Of a DNA stretch of 64,000 nt, positions 1-13,689 are shown piece after piece (within the stretch, counting starts at the first letter, position 1; each line of letters opens with the position of its first letter). This stretch comes from Euwallacea fornicatus. Lineage: Eukaryota > Arthropoda > Insecta > Coleoptera > Curculionidae. The position numbers and the translations under genes were made by a program. The stretch covers positions 124,001 through 188,000 of the forward strand of contig NW_027096019.1 in NCBI RefSeq assembly GCF_040115645.1, in the 5' to 3' direction. The notes beneath the pieces are model-generated. The model saw only the letters and a program-made list of their open reading frames with translations, ran no database searches and had not been told where the DNA came from.

Positions 1-10
1 TAAGAAGGCT

Positions 11-184
11 TCATTGTATCTTGGTGAGTTTTCTAGAAAACGAGTAATTTATGTGCTCAAACACACATCTTTCGTGACCTTTCAAGATTTGAAACTCCGT
101 AACTTCGGCAAATGTGCTTCAAATTCCGTCAAAAATTGATCATAGAATCATCTCGTTGAGCTCTTCATCATGTCTCAGAAGGCT
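11..184. repeat. Representative 174-bp satellite monomer
   Basis: First complete monomer, measured from one tcattg landmark to the base before the next. It carries the palindrome core at 28-41, the invariant cgtaacttcggcaaatg segment near 98-114, and a tail of the tgtgcttcaaattccgtc type. Five tail classes recur through the array: ttaacatgacaaataagg, tcacacgactaagacgg, taatttaacacgactaat, ttcatcatgactcataagg and the 2-bp longer ttgttaacacagttaagaag. The start of a unit is arbitrary; this phase was chosen because the landmark is nearly invariant. Confidence 0.95.
28..41. other. 14-bp perfect palindrome in the monomer
   Basis: The sequence gttttctagaaaac equals its own reverse complement and is present in a large share of monomers; this is the first one. 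It contains the XbaI hexamer tctaga. Two common variants, ttttccagaaaa and (only right of the LINE, as far as I saw) ttttcgagaaaa, break perfect symmetry at the centre while keeping the arms. Short dyads are a known feature of several centromeric satellites, but any binding or cruciform role here is unproven. Confidence 0.85.
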
Positions 185-1375
185 TCATTGTATCTTGGTG
201 AGTTTTCTAGTAAACGAGTAATTTATGTGCTCAAACACACATCTTTCGTGACTTTTCAAGTTTTGAACCTACGTAACTTCGGCAAATGAGCTCCAACTAC
301 CTTCAAAATTTTACCACAGAATCACCTCAACGAGCTCTTTCACACGACTAAGACGGCTTCATTGTATCTTGGTGAGTTTTCTAGAAAACGAGTAATTTAT
401 GTGCTCAAACACACATCTTTCGTGACTTTTCAAGTTTTGAACCTACGTAACTTCGGCAAATGAGCTCCAACTACCTTCAAAGTTTGACCACAGGATCACC
501 TCGACGAGCTCTTTAACATGACAAATAAGGCTTCATTGTATCTTGGTGAGTTTTCCAGAAAACGAGTAATTTATGTGCTCAAACACACATCTTTCATGAC
601 TTTTCAAGATTTGAACCTCCGTAACTTCGGCAAATGTGCTTCAAATTCCGTCAAAAATTGATCATAGAATCACCTCGTTGAGCTCTTCATCATGACTCAG
701 AAGGCTTTATTGTATCTTGGTGAGTTTTCTAGAAAACGAGTAATTTATGTGCTTAAACACACTTCTTTCGTGACTTTTCAAGTTTTGAACCTACGTAACT
801 TCGGCAAATGAGCTCCAACTACCTTCAAAATTTTACCACAGAATCACCTCAACGAGCTCTTTCACACGACTAAGACGGCTTCATTGTATCTTGGTGAGTT
901 TTCTAGAAAACGAGTAATTTATGTGCACAAACATACTTCTTTCGTGACTTTTCAAGTTTTGAACCTACGTAACTTCGGCAAATGAGCTCCAACTACCTTC
1001 AAAATTTTACCACAGAATCACCTCAACGAGCTCTTTCACACGACTAAGACGGCTTCATTGTATCTTGGTGAGTTTTCTAGAAAACGAGTAATTTATGTGC
1101 ACAAACGTACTTCTTTCGTGACTTTTCAAGTTTTGAACCTACGTAACTTCGGCAAATGAGCTCCAACTACCTTCAAAATTTTACCACAGAATCACCTCAA
1201 CGAGCTCTTTCACACGACTAAGACGGCTTCATTGTATCTTGGTGAGTTTTCTAGAAAACGAGTGATTTATGTGCACAAACACATTTCGTTCGTGACTTTT
1301 CAAGCTTTGAACCTCCGTAACTTCGGCAAAGGAGCTTCAAATACCTTCAAAATTTTACCACAGAATCACATCGAC

Positions 1376-1402
1376 GAACTCTTGTTAACACAGTTAAGAA
1401 GG
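1376..1402. repeat. First 176-bp variant tail
   Basis: In this monomer the tail reads aactcttgttaacacagtt where the common form has gctctttaacatgac, a net gain of 2 bp. The same monomer type has ggagct in place of tgagct, which removes a TGA stop. The class recurs singly near 16140, 17880, 19100, 21540, 26410, 28150, 52720, 53590, 54980 and 55690. It recurs as adjacent pairs in the blocks starting near 29883, 32149, 33371, 34419, 35467 and 42083, making 23 in all. It is a useful diagnostic marker for following array rearrangements. Confidence 0.9.
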
Positions 1403-3117
1403 CTTCATTGTATCTTGGTGAGTTTTCTAGAAAACAAGTGATTTATGTGCACAAACACACTTCTTTCGTGACTTTTCAAGCTTTGAACCTCCGTAACTTC
1501 GGCAAATGTGCTTCAAATTGCTTAAAAAATTGATCATAGAATCACCTCGTTGAGCTCTTCATCATGACTCATAAGGCTTCATTATATCTTGGTGAGTTTT
1601 CTAGAAAACGAGTAATTTATGTGCTCAAACATACTTCTTTCGTGACTTTTCAAGCTTTGAACCTCCGTAACTTCGGCAAATGAGCTCCAACTACCTTCAA
1701 AATTTGACCACAGAATCACCTCGACGAGCTCTTTCACACGACTAAGACGGCTTCATTGTATCTTGGTGAGTTTTCTAGAAAACGAGTAATTTATGTGCAC
1801 AAACATACTTCTTTCGTGACTTTTCAAGTTTTGAACCTCCGTAACTTCGGCAAATGAGCTCCAACTACCTTCAAAGTTTGAAGACAGGATCACCTCGACG
1901 AGTAATTTAACACGACTAATAAGGCTTCATTGTATCTTGGTGAGTTTTCTAGAAAACGAGTAATTTATGTGCTCAAACACACATCTTTCGTGACTTTTCA
2001 AGTTTTGAACCTCCGTAACTTCGGCAAATGAGCTCCAACTACCTTCAAAATTTGACCACAAAATCACCTCGACGAGCTCTTTAACATGACAAATAAGGCT
2101 TCATTGTATCTTGGTGAGTTTTCTAGTAAACGAGTAATTTATGTGCTCAAACACACATCTTTCGTGACTTTTCAAGTTTTGAACCTACGTAACTTCGGCA
2201 AATGAGCTCCAACTACCTTCAAAATTTTACCACAGAATCACCTCAACGAGCTCCTTCACACGACTAAGACGGCTTCATTGTATCTTGGTGAGTTTTCTAG
2301 AAAACGAGTAATTTATGTGCACAAACATACTTCTTTCGTGACTTTTCAAGTTTTGAACCTCCGTAACTTCGGCAAATGAGCTCCAACTACCTTCAAAGTT
2401 TGACCACAGGATCACCTCGACGAGTAATTTAACACGACTAATAAGGCTTCATTGTATCTTGGTGAGTTTTCCAGAAAACGAGTAATTTATGTGCACAAAC
2501 ACACTTCTTTCGTGACTTTTCAAGATTTGAACCTCCGTAACTTCGGCAAATGAGCTCCAAATCGCTTCAAAATTTTACCACAGAATCACCTCAACGAGCT
2601 CTTTCACACGACTAAGAAGGCTTCATTGTATCTTGGTGAGTTTTCTAGAAAACGAGTAATTTATGTGCTCAAACACACATCTTTCGTGACCTTTCAAGAT
2701 TTTAAACTCCGTAACTTCGGCAAATGTGCTTCAAATTCCGTCAAAAATTGATCATAGAATCATCTCGTTGAGCTCTTCATCCTGTCTCAGAAGGCTTCAT
2801 TGTATCTTGGTGAGTTTTCTAGAAAACGAGTAATTTATGTGCTCAAACACACATCTTTCGTGACTTTTCAAGTTTTGAACCTACGTAACTTCGGCAAATG
2901 AGCTCCAACTACCTTCAAAATTTTACCACAGAATCACCTCAACGAGCTCTTTCACACGACTAAGACGGCTTCATTGTATCTTGGTGAGTTTTCTAGAAAA
3001 CGAGTAATTTATGTGCACAAACATACTTCTTTCGTTGCTTTTCAAGTTTTGAACCTACGTAACTTCGGCAAATGAGCTCCAACTACCTTCAAAATTTTAC
3101 CACAGAATCACCTCAAC

Positions 3118-6100
3118 GAGCTCTTTCACACGACTAAGACGGCTTCATTGTATCTTGGTGAGTTTTCTAGAAAACGAGTGATTTATGTGCACAAACACAC
3201 TTCTTTCGTGACTTTTCAAGCTTTGAACCTCCGTAACTTCGGCAAATGTACTTCAAATTGCTTAAAAAATTGATCATAGAATCACCTCGTTGAGCTCTTC
3301 ATCATGACTCATAAGGCTTCATTATATCTTGGTGAGTTTTCTAGAAAACGAGTAATTTATGTGCACAAACATACTTCTTTCGTGACTTTTCAAGTTTTGA
3401 ACCTCCGTAACTTCGGCAAATGAGCTCCAACTACCTTCAAAGTTTGACCACAGGATCACCTTGACGAGTAATTTAACATGACTAATAAGGCTTCATTGTA
3501 TCTTGGTGAGTTTTCTAGAAAACGAGTAATTTATGTGCACAAACATACTTCTTTCGTGACTTTTCAAGCTTTGAACCTCCGTAACTTCGGCAAATGAGCT
3601 CCAACTACCTTCAAAATTTGACCACAGAATCACCTCGACGAGCTCTTTAACATGACAAATAAGGCTTCATTGTATCTTGGAGAGTTTTCTAGAAAACGAG
3701 TAATTTATGTGCACAAACATACTTCTGTCGTGACTTTTCAAGTTTTGAACCTCCGTAACTTCGGCAAATGAGCTCCAACTACCTTCAAAGTTTGACCACA
3801 GGATCACCTCGACGAGTAATTTAACACGACTAATAAGGCTTCATTGTATCTTGGTGAGTTTTCCAGAAAACGAGTAATTTATGTGCACAAACACACTTCT
3901 TTCGTGACTTTTCAAGATTTGAACCTCCGTAACTTCGGCAAATGAGCTCCAAATCGCTTCAAAATTTTACCACAGAATCACCTCAACGAGCTCTTTCACA
4001 CGACTAAGAAGGCTTCATTGTATCTTGGTGAGTTTTCTAGAAAACGAGTAATTTATGTGCTCAAACACACATCTTTCGTGACTTTTCAAGCTTTGAACCT
4101 CCGTAACTTCGGCAAATGAGCTCCAACTACCTTCAAAATTTGACCACAGAATCACCTCGACGAGCTCTTTAACATGACAAATGAGGCTTCATTGTATCTT
4201 GGTGAGTTTTCCAGAAAACGAGTAATTTATGTGCTCAAACACACATCTTTCGTGACTTTTCAAGATTTGAACCTCCGTAACTTCGGCAAATGTGCTTCAA
4301 ATTCCGTCAAAAATTGATCATAGAATCACCTCGTTGAGCTCTTCATCATGACTCATAAGGCTTCATTATATCTTGGTGAGTTTTCTAGAAAACGAGTAAT
4401 TTATGTGCTCAAACATACTTCTTTCGTGACTTTTCAAGCTTTGAACCTCCGTAACTTCGGCAAATGAGCTCCAACTACCTTAAAAATTTGACCACAGAAT
4501 CACCTCGACGAGCTCTTTCACACGACTAAGACGGCTTCATTGTATCTTGGTGAGTTTTCTAGAAAACGAGTAATTTATGTGCACAAACATACTTCTTTCG
4601 TGACTTTTCAAGTTTTGAACCTACGTAACTTCGGCAAATGAGCTCCAACTACCTTAAAAATTTGACCACAGAATCACCTCGACGAGCTCTTTAAAATGAC
4701 AAATAAGGCTTCATTGTATCTTGGTGAGTTTTCTAGAAAACGAGTGATTTATGTGCACAAACACACTTCTTTCGTGACTTTTCAAGCTTTGAACCTCCGT
4801 AACTTCGGCAAATGTGCTTCAAATTGCTTAAAAAATTGATCATAGAATCACCTCGTTGAGCTCTTCATCATGACTCAGAAGGCTTTATTGTATCTTGGTG
4901 AGTTTTCTAGAAAACGAGTAATTTATGTGCTGAAACACACATCTTTCGTGACTTTTCAAGCTTTGAACCTCCGTAACTTCGGCAAATGAGCTCTAACTAC
5001 CTTCAAACTTTGACCACAGAATCACCTCGACGAGCTCTTTAACATGACAAATGAGGCTTCATTGTATCTTGGTGAGTTTTCTAGAAAACGAGTGATTTAT
5101 GTGCACAAACACACTTCTTTCGTGACTTTTCAAGCTTTGAACCTCCGTAACTTCGGCAAATGTGCTTCAAATTGCTTAAAAAATTGATCATAGAATCACC
5201 TCGTTGAGCTCTTCATCATGACTCAGAAGGCTTTATTGTATCTTGGTGAGTTTTCTAGAAAACGAGTAATTTATGTGCTCAAACACACATCTTTCGTGAC
5301 TTTTCAAGCTTTGAACCTCCGTAACTTCGGCAAATGAGCTCTAACTACCTTCAAACTTTGACCACAGAATCACCTCGACGAGCTCTTTCACACGACTAAG
5401 ACGGCTTCATTGTATCTTGGTGAGTTTTCTAGAAAACGAGTGATTTATGTGCACAAACACACTTCTTTCGTGACTTTTCAAGCTTTGAACCTCCGTAACT
5501 TCGGCAAATGTACTTCAAATTGCTTAAAAAATTGATCATAGAATCACCTCGTTGAGCTCTTCATCATGACTCATAAGGCTTCATTATATCTTGGTGAGTT
5601 TTCTAGAAAACGAGTAATTTATGTGCACAAACATACTTCTTTCGTGACTTTTCAAGTTTTGAACCTCCGTAACTTCGGCAAATGAGCTCCAACTACCTTC
5701 AAAGTTTGACCACAGGATCACCTTGACGAGTAATTTAACATGACTAATAAGGCTTCATTGTATCTTGGTGAGTTTTCTAGAAAACGAGTAATTTATGTGC
5801 ACAAACATACTTCTTTCGTGACTTTTCAAGCTTTGAACCTCCGTAACTTCGGCAAATGAGCTCCAACTACCTTCAAAATTTGACCACAGAATCACCTCGA
5901 CGAGCTCTTTAACATGACAAATAAGGCTTCATTGTATCTTGGAGAGTTTTCTAGAAAACGAGTAATTTATGTGCACAAACATACTTCTGTCGTGACTTTT
6001 CAAGTTTTGAACCTCCGTAACTTCGGCAAATGAGCTCCAACTACCTTCAAAGTTTGACCACAGGATCACCTCGACGAGTAATTTAACACGACTAATAAGG

Positions 6101-8608
6101 CTTCATTGTATCTTGGTGAGTTTTCCAGAAAACGAGTAATTTATGTGCACAAACACACTTCTTTCGTGACTTTTCAAGATTTGAACCTCCGTAACTTCGG
6201 CAAATGAGCTCCAAATCGCTTCAAAATTTTACCACAGAATCACCTCAACGAGCTCTTTCACACGACTAAGAAGGCTTCATTGTATCTTGGTGAGTTTTCT
6301 AGAAAACGAGTAATTTATGTGCTCAAACACACATCTTTCGTGACTTTTCAAGCTTTGAACCTCCGTAACTTCGGCAAATGAGCTCCAACTACCTTCAAAA
6401 TTTGACCACAGAATCACCTCGACGAGCTCTTTAACATGACAAATGAGGCTTCATTGTATCTTGGTGAGTTTTCCAGAAAACGAGTAATTTATGTGCTCAA
6501 ACACACATCTTTCGTGACTTTTCAAGATTTGAACCTCCGTAACTTCGGCAAATGTGCTTCAAATTCCGTCAAAAATTGATCATAGAATCACCTCGTTGAG
6601 CTCTTCATCATGACTCATAAGGCTTCATTATATCTTGGTGAGTTTTCTAGAAAACGAGTAATTTATGTGCTCAAACATACTTCTTTCGTGACTTTTCAAG
6701 CTTTGAACCTCCGTAACTTCGGCAAATGAGCTCCAACTACCTTAAAAATTTGACCACAGAATCACCTCGACGAGCTCTTTCACACGACTAAGACGGCTTC
6801 ATTGTATCTTGGTGAGTTTTCTAGAAAACGAGTAATTTATGTGCACAAACATACTTCTTTCGTGACTTTTCAAGTTTTGAACCTACGTAACTTCGGCAAA
6901 TGAGCTCCAACTACCTTAAAAATTTGACCACAGAATCACCTCGACGAGCTCTTTAAAATGACAAATAAGGCTTCATTGTATCTTGGTGAGTTTTCTAGAA
7001 AACGAGTGATTTATGTGCACAAACACACTTCTTTCGTGACTTTTCAAGCTTTGAACCTCCGTAACTTCGGCAAATGTGCTTCAAATTGCTTAAAAAATTG
7101 ATCATAGAATCACCTCGTTGAGCTCTTCATCATGACTCAGAAGGCTTTATTGTATCTTGGTGAGTTTTCTAGAAAACGAGTAATTTATGTGCTCAAACAC
7201 ACATCTTTCGTGACTTTTCAAGCTTTGAACCTCCGTAACTTCGGCAAATGAGCTCTAACTACCTTCAAACTTTGACCACAGAATCACCTCGACGAGCTCT
7301 TTAACATGACAAATGAGGCTTCATTGTATCTTGGTGAGTTTTCTAGAAAACGAGTAATTTATGTGCACAAACATACTTCTTTCGTGACTTTTCAAGTTTT
7401 GAACCTCCGTAACTTCGGCAAATGAGCTCCAACTAATCTTCAAAGTTTGACCACAGGATCACCTCGACGAGTAATTTAACACGACTAATAAGGCTTCATT
7501 GTATCTTGGTGAGTTTTCCAGAAAACGAGTAATTTATGTGCACAATCACACTTCTTTCGTGACTTTTCAAGATTTGAACCTCCGTAACTTCGGCAAATGA
7601 GCTCCAAATCGCTTCAAAATTTTACCACAGAATCACCTCAACGAGTTCTTTCACACGACTAAGAAGGCTTCATTGTATCTTGGTGAGTTTTCTAGAAAAC
7701 GAGTAATTTATGTGCTCAAACACACATCTTTCGTGACTTTTCAAGCTTTGAACCTCCGTAACTTCGGCAAATGAGCTCCAACTACCTTCAAAATTTGACC
7801 ACAGAATCACCTCGACGAGCTCTTTAACATGACAAATGAGGCTTCATTGTATCTTGGTGAGTTTTCCAGAAAACGAGTAATTTATGTGCTCAAACACACA
7901 TCTTTCGTGACTTTTCAAGATTTGAACCTCCGTAACTTCGGCAAATGTGCTTCAAATTCCGTCAAAAATTGATCATAGAATCACCTCGTTGAGCTCTTCA
8001 TCATGACTCATAAGGCTTCATTATATCTTGGTGAGTTTTCTAGAAAACGAGTAATTTATGTGCTCAAACATACTTCTTTCGTGACTTTTCAAGCTTTGAA
8101 CCTCCGTAACTTCGGCAAATGAGCTCCAACTACCTTAAAAATTTCACCACAGAATCACCTCGACGAGCTCTTTCACACGACTAAGACGGCTTCATTGTAT
8201 CTTGGTGAGTTTTCTAGAAAACGAGTAATTTATGTGCACAAACATACTTCTTTCGTGACTTTTCAAGTTTTGAACCTACGTAACTTCGGCAAATGAGCTC
8301 CAACTACCTTAAAAATTTGACCACAGAATCATCTCGACGAGCTCTTTAAAATGACAAATAAGGCTTCATTGTATCTTGGTGAGTTTTCTAGAAAACGAGT
8401 GATTTATGTGCACAAACACACTTCTTTCGTGACTTTTCAAGCTTTGAACCTCCGTAACTTCGGCAAATGTGCTTAAAATTGCTTAAAAAATTGATCATAG
8501 AATCACCTCGTTGAGCTCTTCATCATGACTCAGAAGGCTTTATTGTATCTTGGTGAGTTTTCTAGAAAACGAGTAATTTATGTGCTCAAACACACATCTT
8601 TCGTGACT
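3118..8608. repeat. Higher-order repeat A, 13 monomers (2262 bp)
   Basis: Copy 1 is about 3118-5379 and copy 2 is 5380 to about 7351. They align at a constant offset of 2262 bp (13 x 174). Private mutations are shared: ggcaaatgta at 3241 and 5503, and acttctgtcg at 3721 and 5983. One difference seen is tgctgaaac (copy 1, about 4930) against tgctcaaac (copy 2). A third, shortened copy runs from about 7314 to 8608 at offset 1392-1393 from copy 2. It carries a 1-bp insertion near 7436 (aactaatctt for aactacctt) and several substitutions, so it has diverged more. No gene. Confidence 0.88.
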
Positions 8609-9540
8609 TTTCAAGATTTGAACCTCCGTAACTTCGGCAAATGTGCTTCAAATTCCGTCAAAAATTGATCATAGAATCACCTCGTTGAGCTCTTCATCAT
8701 GACTCAGAAGGCTTTATTGTATCTTGGTGAGTTTTCTAGAAAACGAGTAATTTATGTGCTTAAACACACATCTTTCGTGACTTTTGAAGTTTTGAACCTA
8801 CGTAACTTCGGCAAATGAGCTCCAACTACCTTCAAAATTTGTCCACAGAATCACCTCGTTGAGCTCTTCAACATGACTCATAAGACTTCATTATATCTTG
8901 GTGAGTTTTCTAGAAAACGAGTAATTTATGTGCTCAAACATACTTCTTTCGTGACTTTTCAAGCTTTGAACCTCCGTAACTTCGGCAAATGAGCTCCAAC
9001 TACCTTCAAAATTTGACCACAGAATCACCTCGACGAGTAATTTAACACGACTAATAAGGCTTCATTGTATCTTGGTGAGTTTTCCAGAAAAAGAGTAATT
9101 TATGTGCACAAACATACTTCTTTCGTGACTTTTCAAGTTTTGAACCTACGTAACTTCGGCAAATGAGCTCCAACTACCTTCAAAATTTGACCACAGAATC
9201 ACCTCGACGAGCTCTTTAACATGACAAATGAGGCTTCATTGTATCTTGGTGAGTTTTCTAGAAAACGAGTAATTTATGTGCTCAAACACACATCTTTCGT
9301 GACTTTTCAAGTTTTGAACCTACGTAACTTCGGCAAATGAGCTCCAACTACCTTCAAAATTTGTCCACAGAATCACCTCGACGAGCTCTTTCACACGACT
9401 AAGAAGGCTTCATTGTATCTTGGTGAGTTTTCTAGAAAACGAGTAATTTATGTGCTCAAACATACTTCTTTCGTGACTTTTCAAGCTTTGAACCTCCGTA
9501 ACTTCGGCAAATGAGCTCCAACTACCTTAAAAATTTGACC
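8609..9540. repeat. Satellite, no clear higher-order period
   Basis: Five to six monomers of mixed classes between two 13-monomer repeats. They include the first aaaaagagt variant (about 9088, replacing aaaacgagt), which becomes common further right. No gene or unique sequence. Confidence 0.8.
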
Positions 9541-12500
9541 ACAGAATCACCTCGACGAGCTCTTTAACATGACAAATAAGGCTTCATTGTATCTTGGTGA
9601 GTTTTCCAGAAAACGAGTAATTTATGTGCTCAAACACACATCTTTCGTGACTTTTCAAGTTTTGAACCTACGTAACTTCGGCAAATGAGCTCCAACTACC
9701 TTCAAAGTTTGACCACAGGATCACCTCGACGAGTAATTTAACACGACTAATAAGGCTTCATTGTATCTTGGTGAGTTTTCTAGAAAACGAGTAATTTATG
9801 TGCTCAAACACACATCTTTCGTGACTTTTCAAGCTTTGAACCTCCGTAACTTCGGCAAATGAGCTCTAACTACCTTCAAACTTTGACCACATAATCACCT
9901 CGACGAGCTCTTTAACATGACAAATGAGGCTTCATTGTATCTTGGTGAGTTTTCTAGAAAACGAGTAATTTATGTGCACAAACATACTTCTTTCGTGACT
10001 TTTCAAGTTTTGAACCTCCGTAACTTCGGCAAATGAGCTCCAACTACCTTCAAAGTTTGACCACAGGATCACCTCGACGAGTAATTTAACACGACTAATA
10101 AGGCTTCATTGTATCTTGGTGAGTTTTCCAGAAAACGAGTAATTTATGTGCACAAACACACTTCTTTCGTGACTTTTCAAGATTTGAACCTCCGTAACTT
10201 CGGCAAATGAGCTCCAAATCGCTTCAAAATTTTACCACAGAATCACCTCAACGAGCTCTTTCTCACGACTAAGAAGGCTTCATTGTATCTTGGTGAGTTT
10301 TCTAGAAAACGAGTAATTTATGTGCTCAAACACACATCTTTCGTGACTTTTCAAGCTTTGAACCTCCGTAACTTCGGCAAATGAGCTCCAACTACCTTCA
10401 AAGTTTGACCACAGGATCACCTCGACGAGTAATTTAACACGACTAATAAGGCTTCATTGTATCTTGGTGAGTTTTCCAGAAAACGAGTAATTTATGTGCA
10501 CAAACACACTTCTTTCGTGACTTTTCAAGATTTGAACCTCCGTAACTTCGGCAAATGAGCTCCAAATCGCTTCAAAATTTTACCACAGAATCACCTCAAC
10601 GAGCTCTTTCACACGACTAAGAAGGCTTCATTGTATCTTGGTGAGTTTTCTAGAAAACGAGTAATTTATGTGCTCAAACACACATCTTTCGTGACTTTTC
10701 AAGCTTTGAACCTCCGTAACTTCGGCAAATGAGCTCCAACTACCTTAAAAATTTGACCACAGAATCACCTCGACGAGCTCTTTAACATGACAAATAAGGC
10801 TTCATTGTATCTTGGTGAGTTTTCCAGAAAACGAGTAATTTATGTGCTCAAACACACATCTTTCGTGACTTTTCAAGTTTTGAACCTACGTAACTTCGGC
10901 AAATGAGCTCCAACTACCTTCAAAATTTGTCCACAGAATCACCTCGACGAGCTCTTTAACATGACAAATAAGGCTTCATTGTATCTTGGTGAGTTTTCCA
11001 GAAAACGAGTAATTTATGTGCTCAAACACACATCTTTCGTGACTTTTCAAGTTTTGAACCTACGTAACTTCGGCAAATGAGCTCCAACTACCTTCAAAGT
11101 TTGACCACAGGATCACCTCGACGAGTAATTTAACACGACTAATAAGGCTTCATTGTATCTTGGTGAGTTTTCTAGAAAACGAGTAATTTATGTGCTCAAA
11201 CACACATCTTTCGTGACTTTTCAAGCTTTGAACCTCCGTAACTTCGGCAAATGAGCTCTAACTACCTTCAAACTTTGACCACAGAATCACCTCGACGAGC
11301 TCTTTAACATGACAAATGAGGCTTCATTGTATCTTGGTGAGTTTTCCAGAAAACGAGTAATTTATGTGCACAAACACACTTCTTTCGTGACTTTTCAAGC
11401 TTTGAACCTCCGTAACTTCGGCAAATGAGCTCCAAATCGCTTCAAAATTTTACCACAGAATCACCTCAACGAGCTCTTTCACACGACTAAGAAGGCTTCA
11501 TTGTATCTTGGTGAGTTTTCTAGAAAACGAGTAATTTATGTGCTCAAACACACATCTTTCGTGACTTTTCAAGCTTTGAACCTCCGTAACTTCGGCAAAT
11601 GAGCTCCAACTACCTTAAAAATTTGACCACAGAATCACCTCGACGAGCTCTTTAACATGACAAATAAGGCTTCATTGTATCTTGGTGAGTTTTCCAGAAA
11701 ACGAGTAATTTATGTGCTCAAACACACATCTTTCGTGACTTTTCAAGTTTTGAACCTACGTAACTTCGGCAAATGAGCTCCAACTACCTTCAAAATTTGT
11801 CCACAGAATCACCTCGACGAGCTCTTTAACATGACAAATAAGGCTTCATTGTATCTTGGTGATTTTTCCAGAAAACGAGTAATTTATGTGCTCAAACACA
11901 CATCTTTCGTGACTTTTCAAGTTTTGAACCTACGTAACTTCGGCAAATGAGCTCCAACTACCTTCAAAGTTTGACCACAGGATCACCTCGACGAGTAATT
12001 TAACACGACTAATAAGGCTTCATTGTATCTTGGTGAGTTTTCTAGAAAACGAGTAATTTATGTGCTCAAACACACATCTTTCGTGACTTTTCAAGCTTTG
12101 AACCTCCGTAACTTCGGCAAATGAGCTCTAACTACCTTCAAACTTTGACCACATAATCACCTCGACGAGCTCTTTAACATGACAAATGAGGCTTCATTGT
12201 ATCTTGGTGAGTTTTCTAGAAAACGAGTAATTTATGTGCACAAACATACTTCTTTCGTGACTTTTCAAGTTTTGAACCTCCGTAACTTCGGCAAATGAGC
12301 TCCAACTACCTTCAAAGTTTGACCACAGGATCACCTCGACGAGTAATTTAACACGACTAATAAGGCTTCATTGTATCTTGGTGAGTTTTCCAGAAAACGA
12401 GTAATTTATGTGCACAAACACACTTCTTTCGTGACTTTTCAAGATTTGAACCTCCGTAACTTCGGCAAATGAGCTCCAAATCGCTTCAAAATTTTACCAC

Positions 12501-13689
12501 AGAATCACCTCAACGAGCTCTTTCTCACGACTAAGAAGGCTTCATTGTATCTTGGTGAGTTTTCTAGAAAACGAGTAATTTATGTGCTCAAACACACATC
12601 TTTCGTGACTTTTCAAGCTTTGAACCTCCGTAACTTCGGCAAATGAGCTCCAACTACCTTCAAAGTTTGACCACAGGATCACCTCGACGAGTAATTTAAC
12701 ACGACTAATAAGGCTTCATTGTATCTTGGTGAGTTTTCCAGAAAACGAGTAATTTATGTGCACAAACACACTTCTTTCGTGACTTTTCAAGATTTGAACC
12801 TCCGTAACTTCGGCAAATGAGCTCCAAATCGCTTCAAAATTTTACCACAGAATCACCTCAACGAGCTCTTTCACACGACTAAGAAGGCTTCATTGTATCT
12901 TGGTGAGTTTTCTAGAAAACGAGTAATTTATGTGCTCAAACACACATCTTTCGTGACTTTTCAAGCTTTGAACCTCCGTAACTTCGGCAAATGAGCTCCA
13001 ACTACCTTAAAAATTTGACCACAGAATCACCTCGACGAGCTCTTTAACATGACAAATAAGGCTTCATTGTATCTTGGTGAGTTTTCCAGAAAACGAGTAA
13101 TTTATGTGCTCAAACACACATCTTTCGTGACTTTTCAAGTTTTGAACCTACGTAACTTCGGCAAATGAGCTCCAACTACCTTCAAAATTTGTCCACAGAA
13201 TCACCTCGACGAGCTCTTTAACATGACAAATAAGGCTTCATTGTATCTTGGTGAGTTTTCCAGAAAACGAGTAATTTATGTGCTCAAACACACATCTTTC
13301 GTGACTTTTCAAGTTTTGAACCTACGTAACTTCGGCAAATGAGCTCCAACTACCTTCAAAGTTTGACCACAGGATCACCTCGACGAGTAATTTAACACGA
13401 CTAATAAGGCTTCATTGTATCTTGGTGAGTTTTCTAGAAAACGAGTAATTTATGTGCTCAAACACACATCTTTCGTGACTTTTCAAGCTTTGAACCTCCG
13501 TAACTTCGGCAAATGAGCTCTAACTACCTTCAAACTTTGACCACAGAATCACCTCGACGAGCTCTTTAACATGACAAATGAGGCTTCATTGTATCTTGGT
13601 GAGTTTTCCAGAAAACGAGTAATTTATGTGCACAAACACACTTCTTTCGTGACTTTTCAAGCTTTGAACCTCCGTAACTTCGGCAAATG
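9541..13689. repeat. Higher-order repeat B, 13 monomers (2262 bp)
   Basis: Copy 1 is about 9541-11802 and copy 2 is 11803-13689, at constant offset 2262 bp. Shared private mutations include ataatcacct at 9891 and 12153, and tctcacgact at 10261 and 12523. The monomer order differs from repeat A, so this is a separate amplification with the same number of monomers. A nested 5-monomer duplication (870 bp) is visible inside, for example taccttaaaa at 10741 and 11611. Copy 2 has a private gatttttcc near 11861. No gene. Confidence 0.87.

Larger units (their letters stand above)
1..3117. repeat. Left-edge satellite block, mixed monomers
   Basis: About 18 monomers. The first 400 bases recur at 2613-3015, a spacing of 2612 bp (15 monomers plus the 2 bp added by the 176-bp monomer near 1232-1405), with only a few substitutions and the shared variant catctcg. 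The window therefore opens inside a copy of a larger repeat. Monomers at about 881-1228 are two near-identical units of the cacacgactaagacgg class. No gene. Confidence 0.8.
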
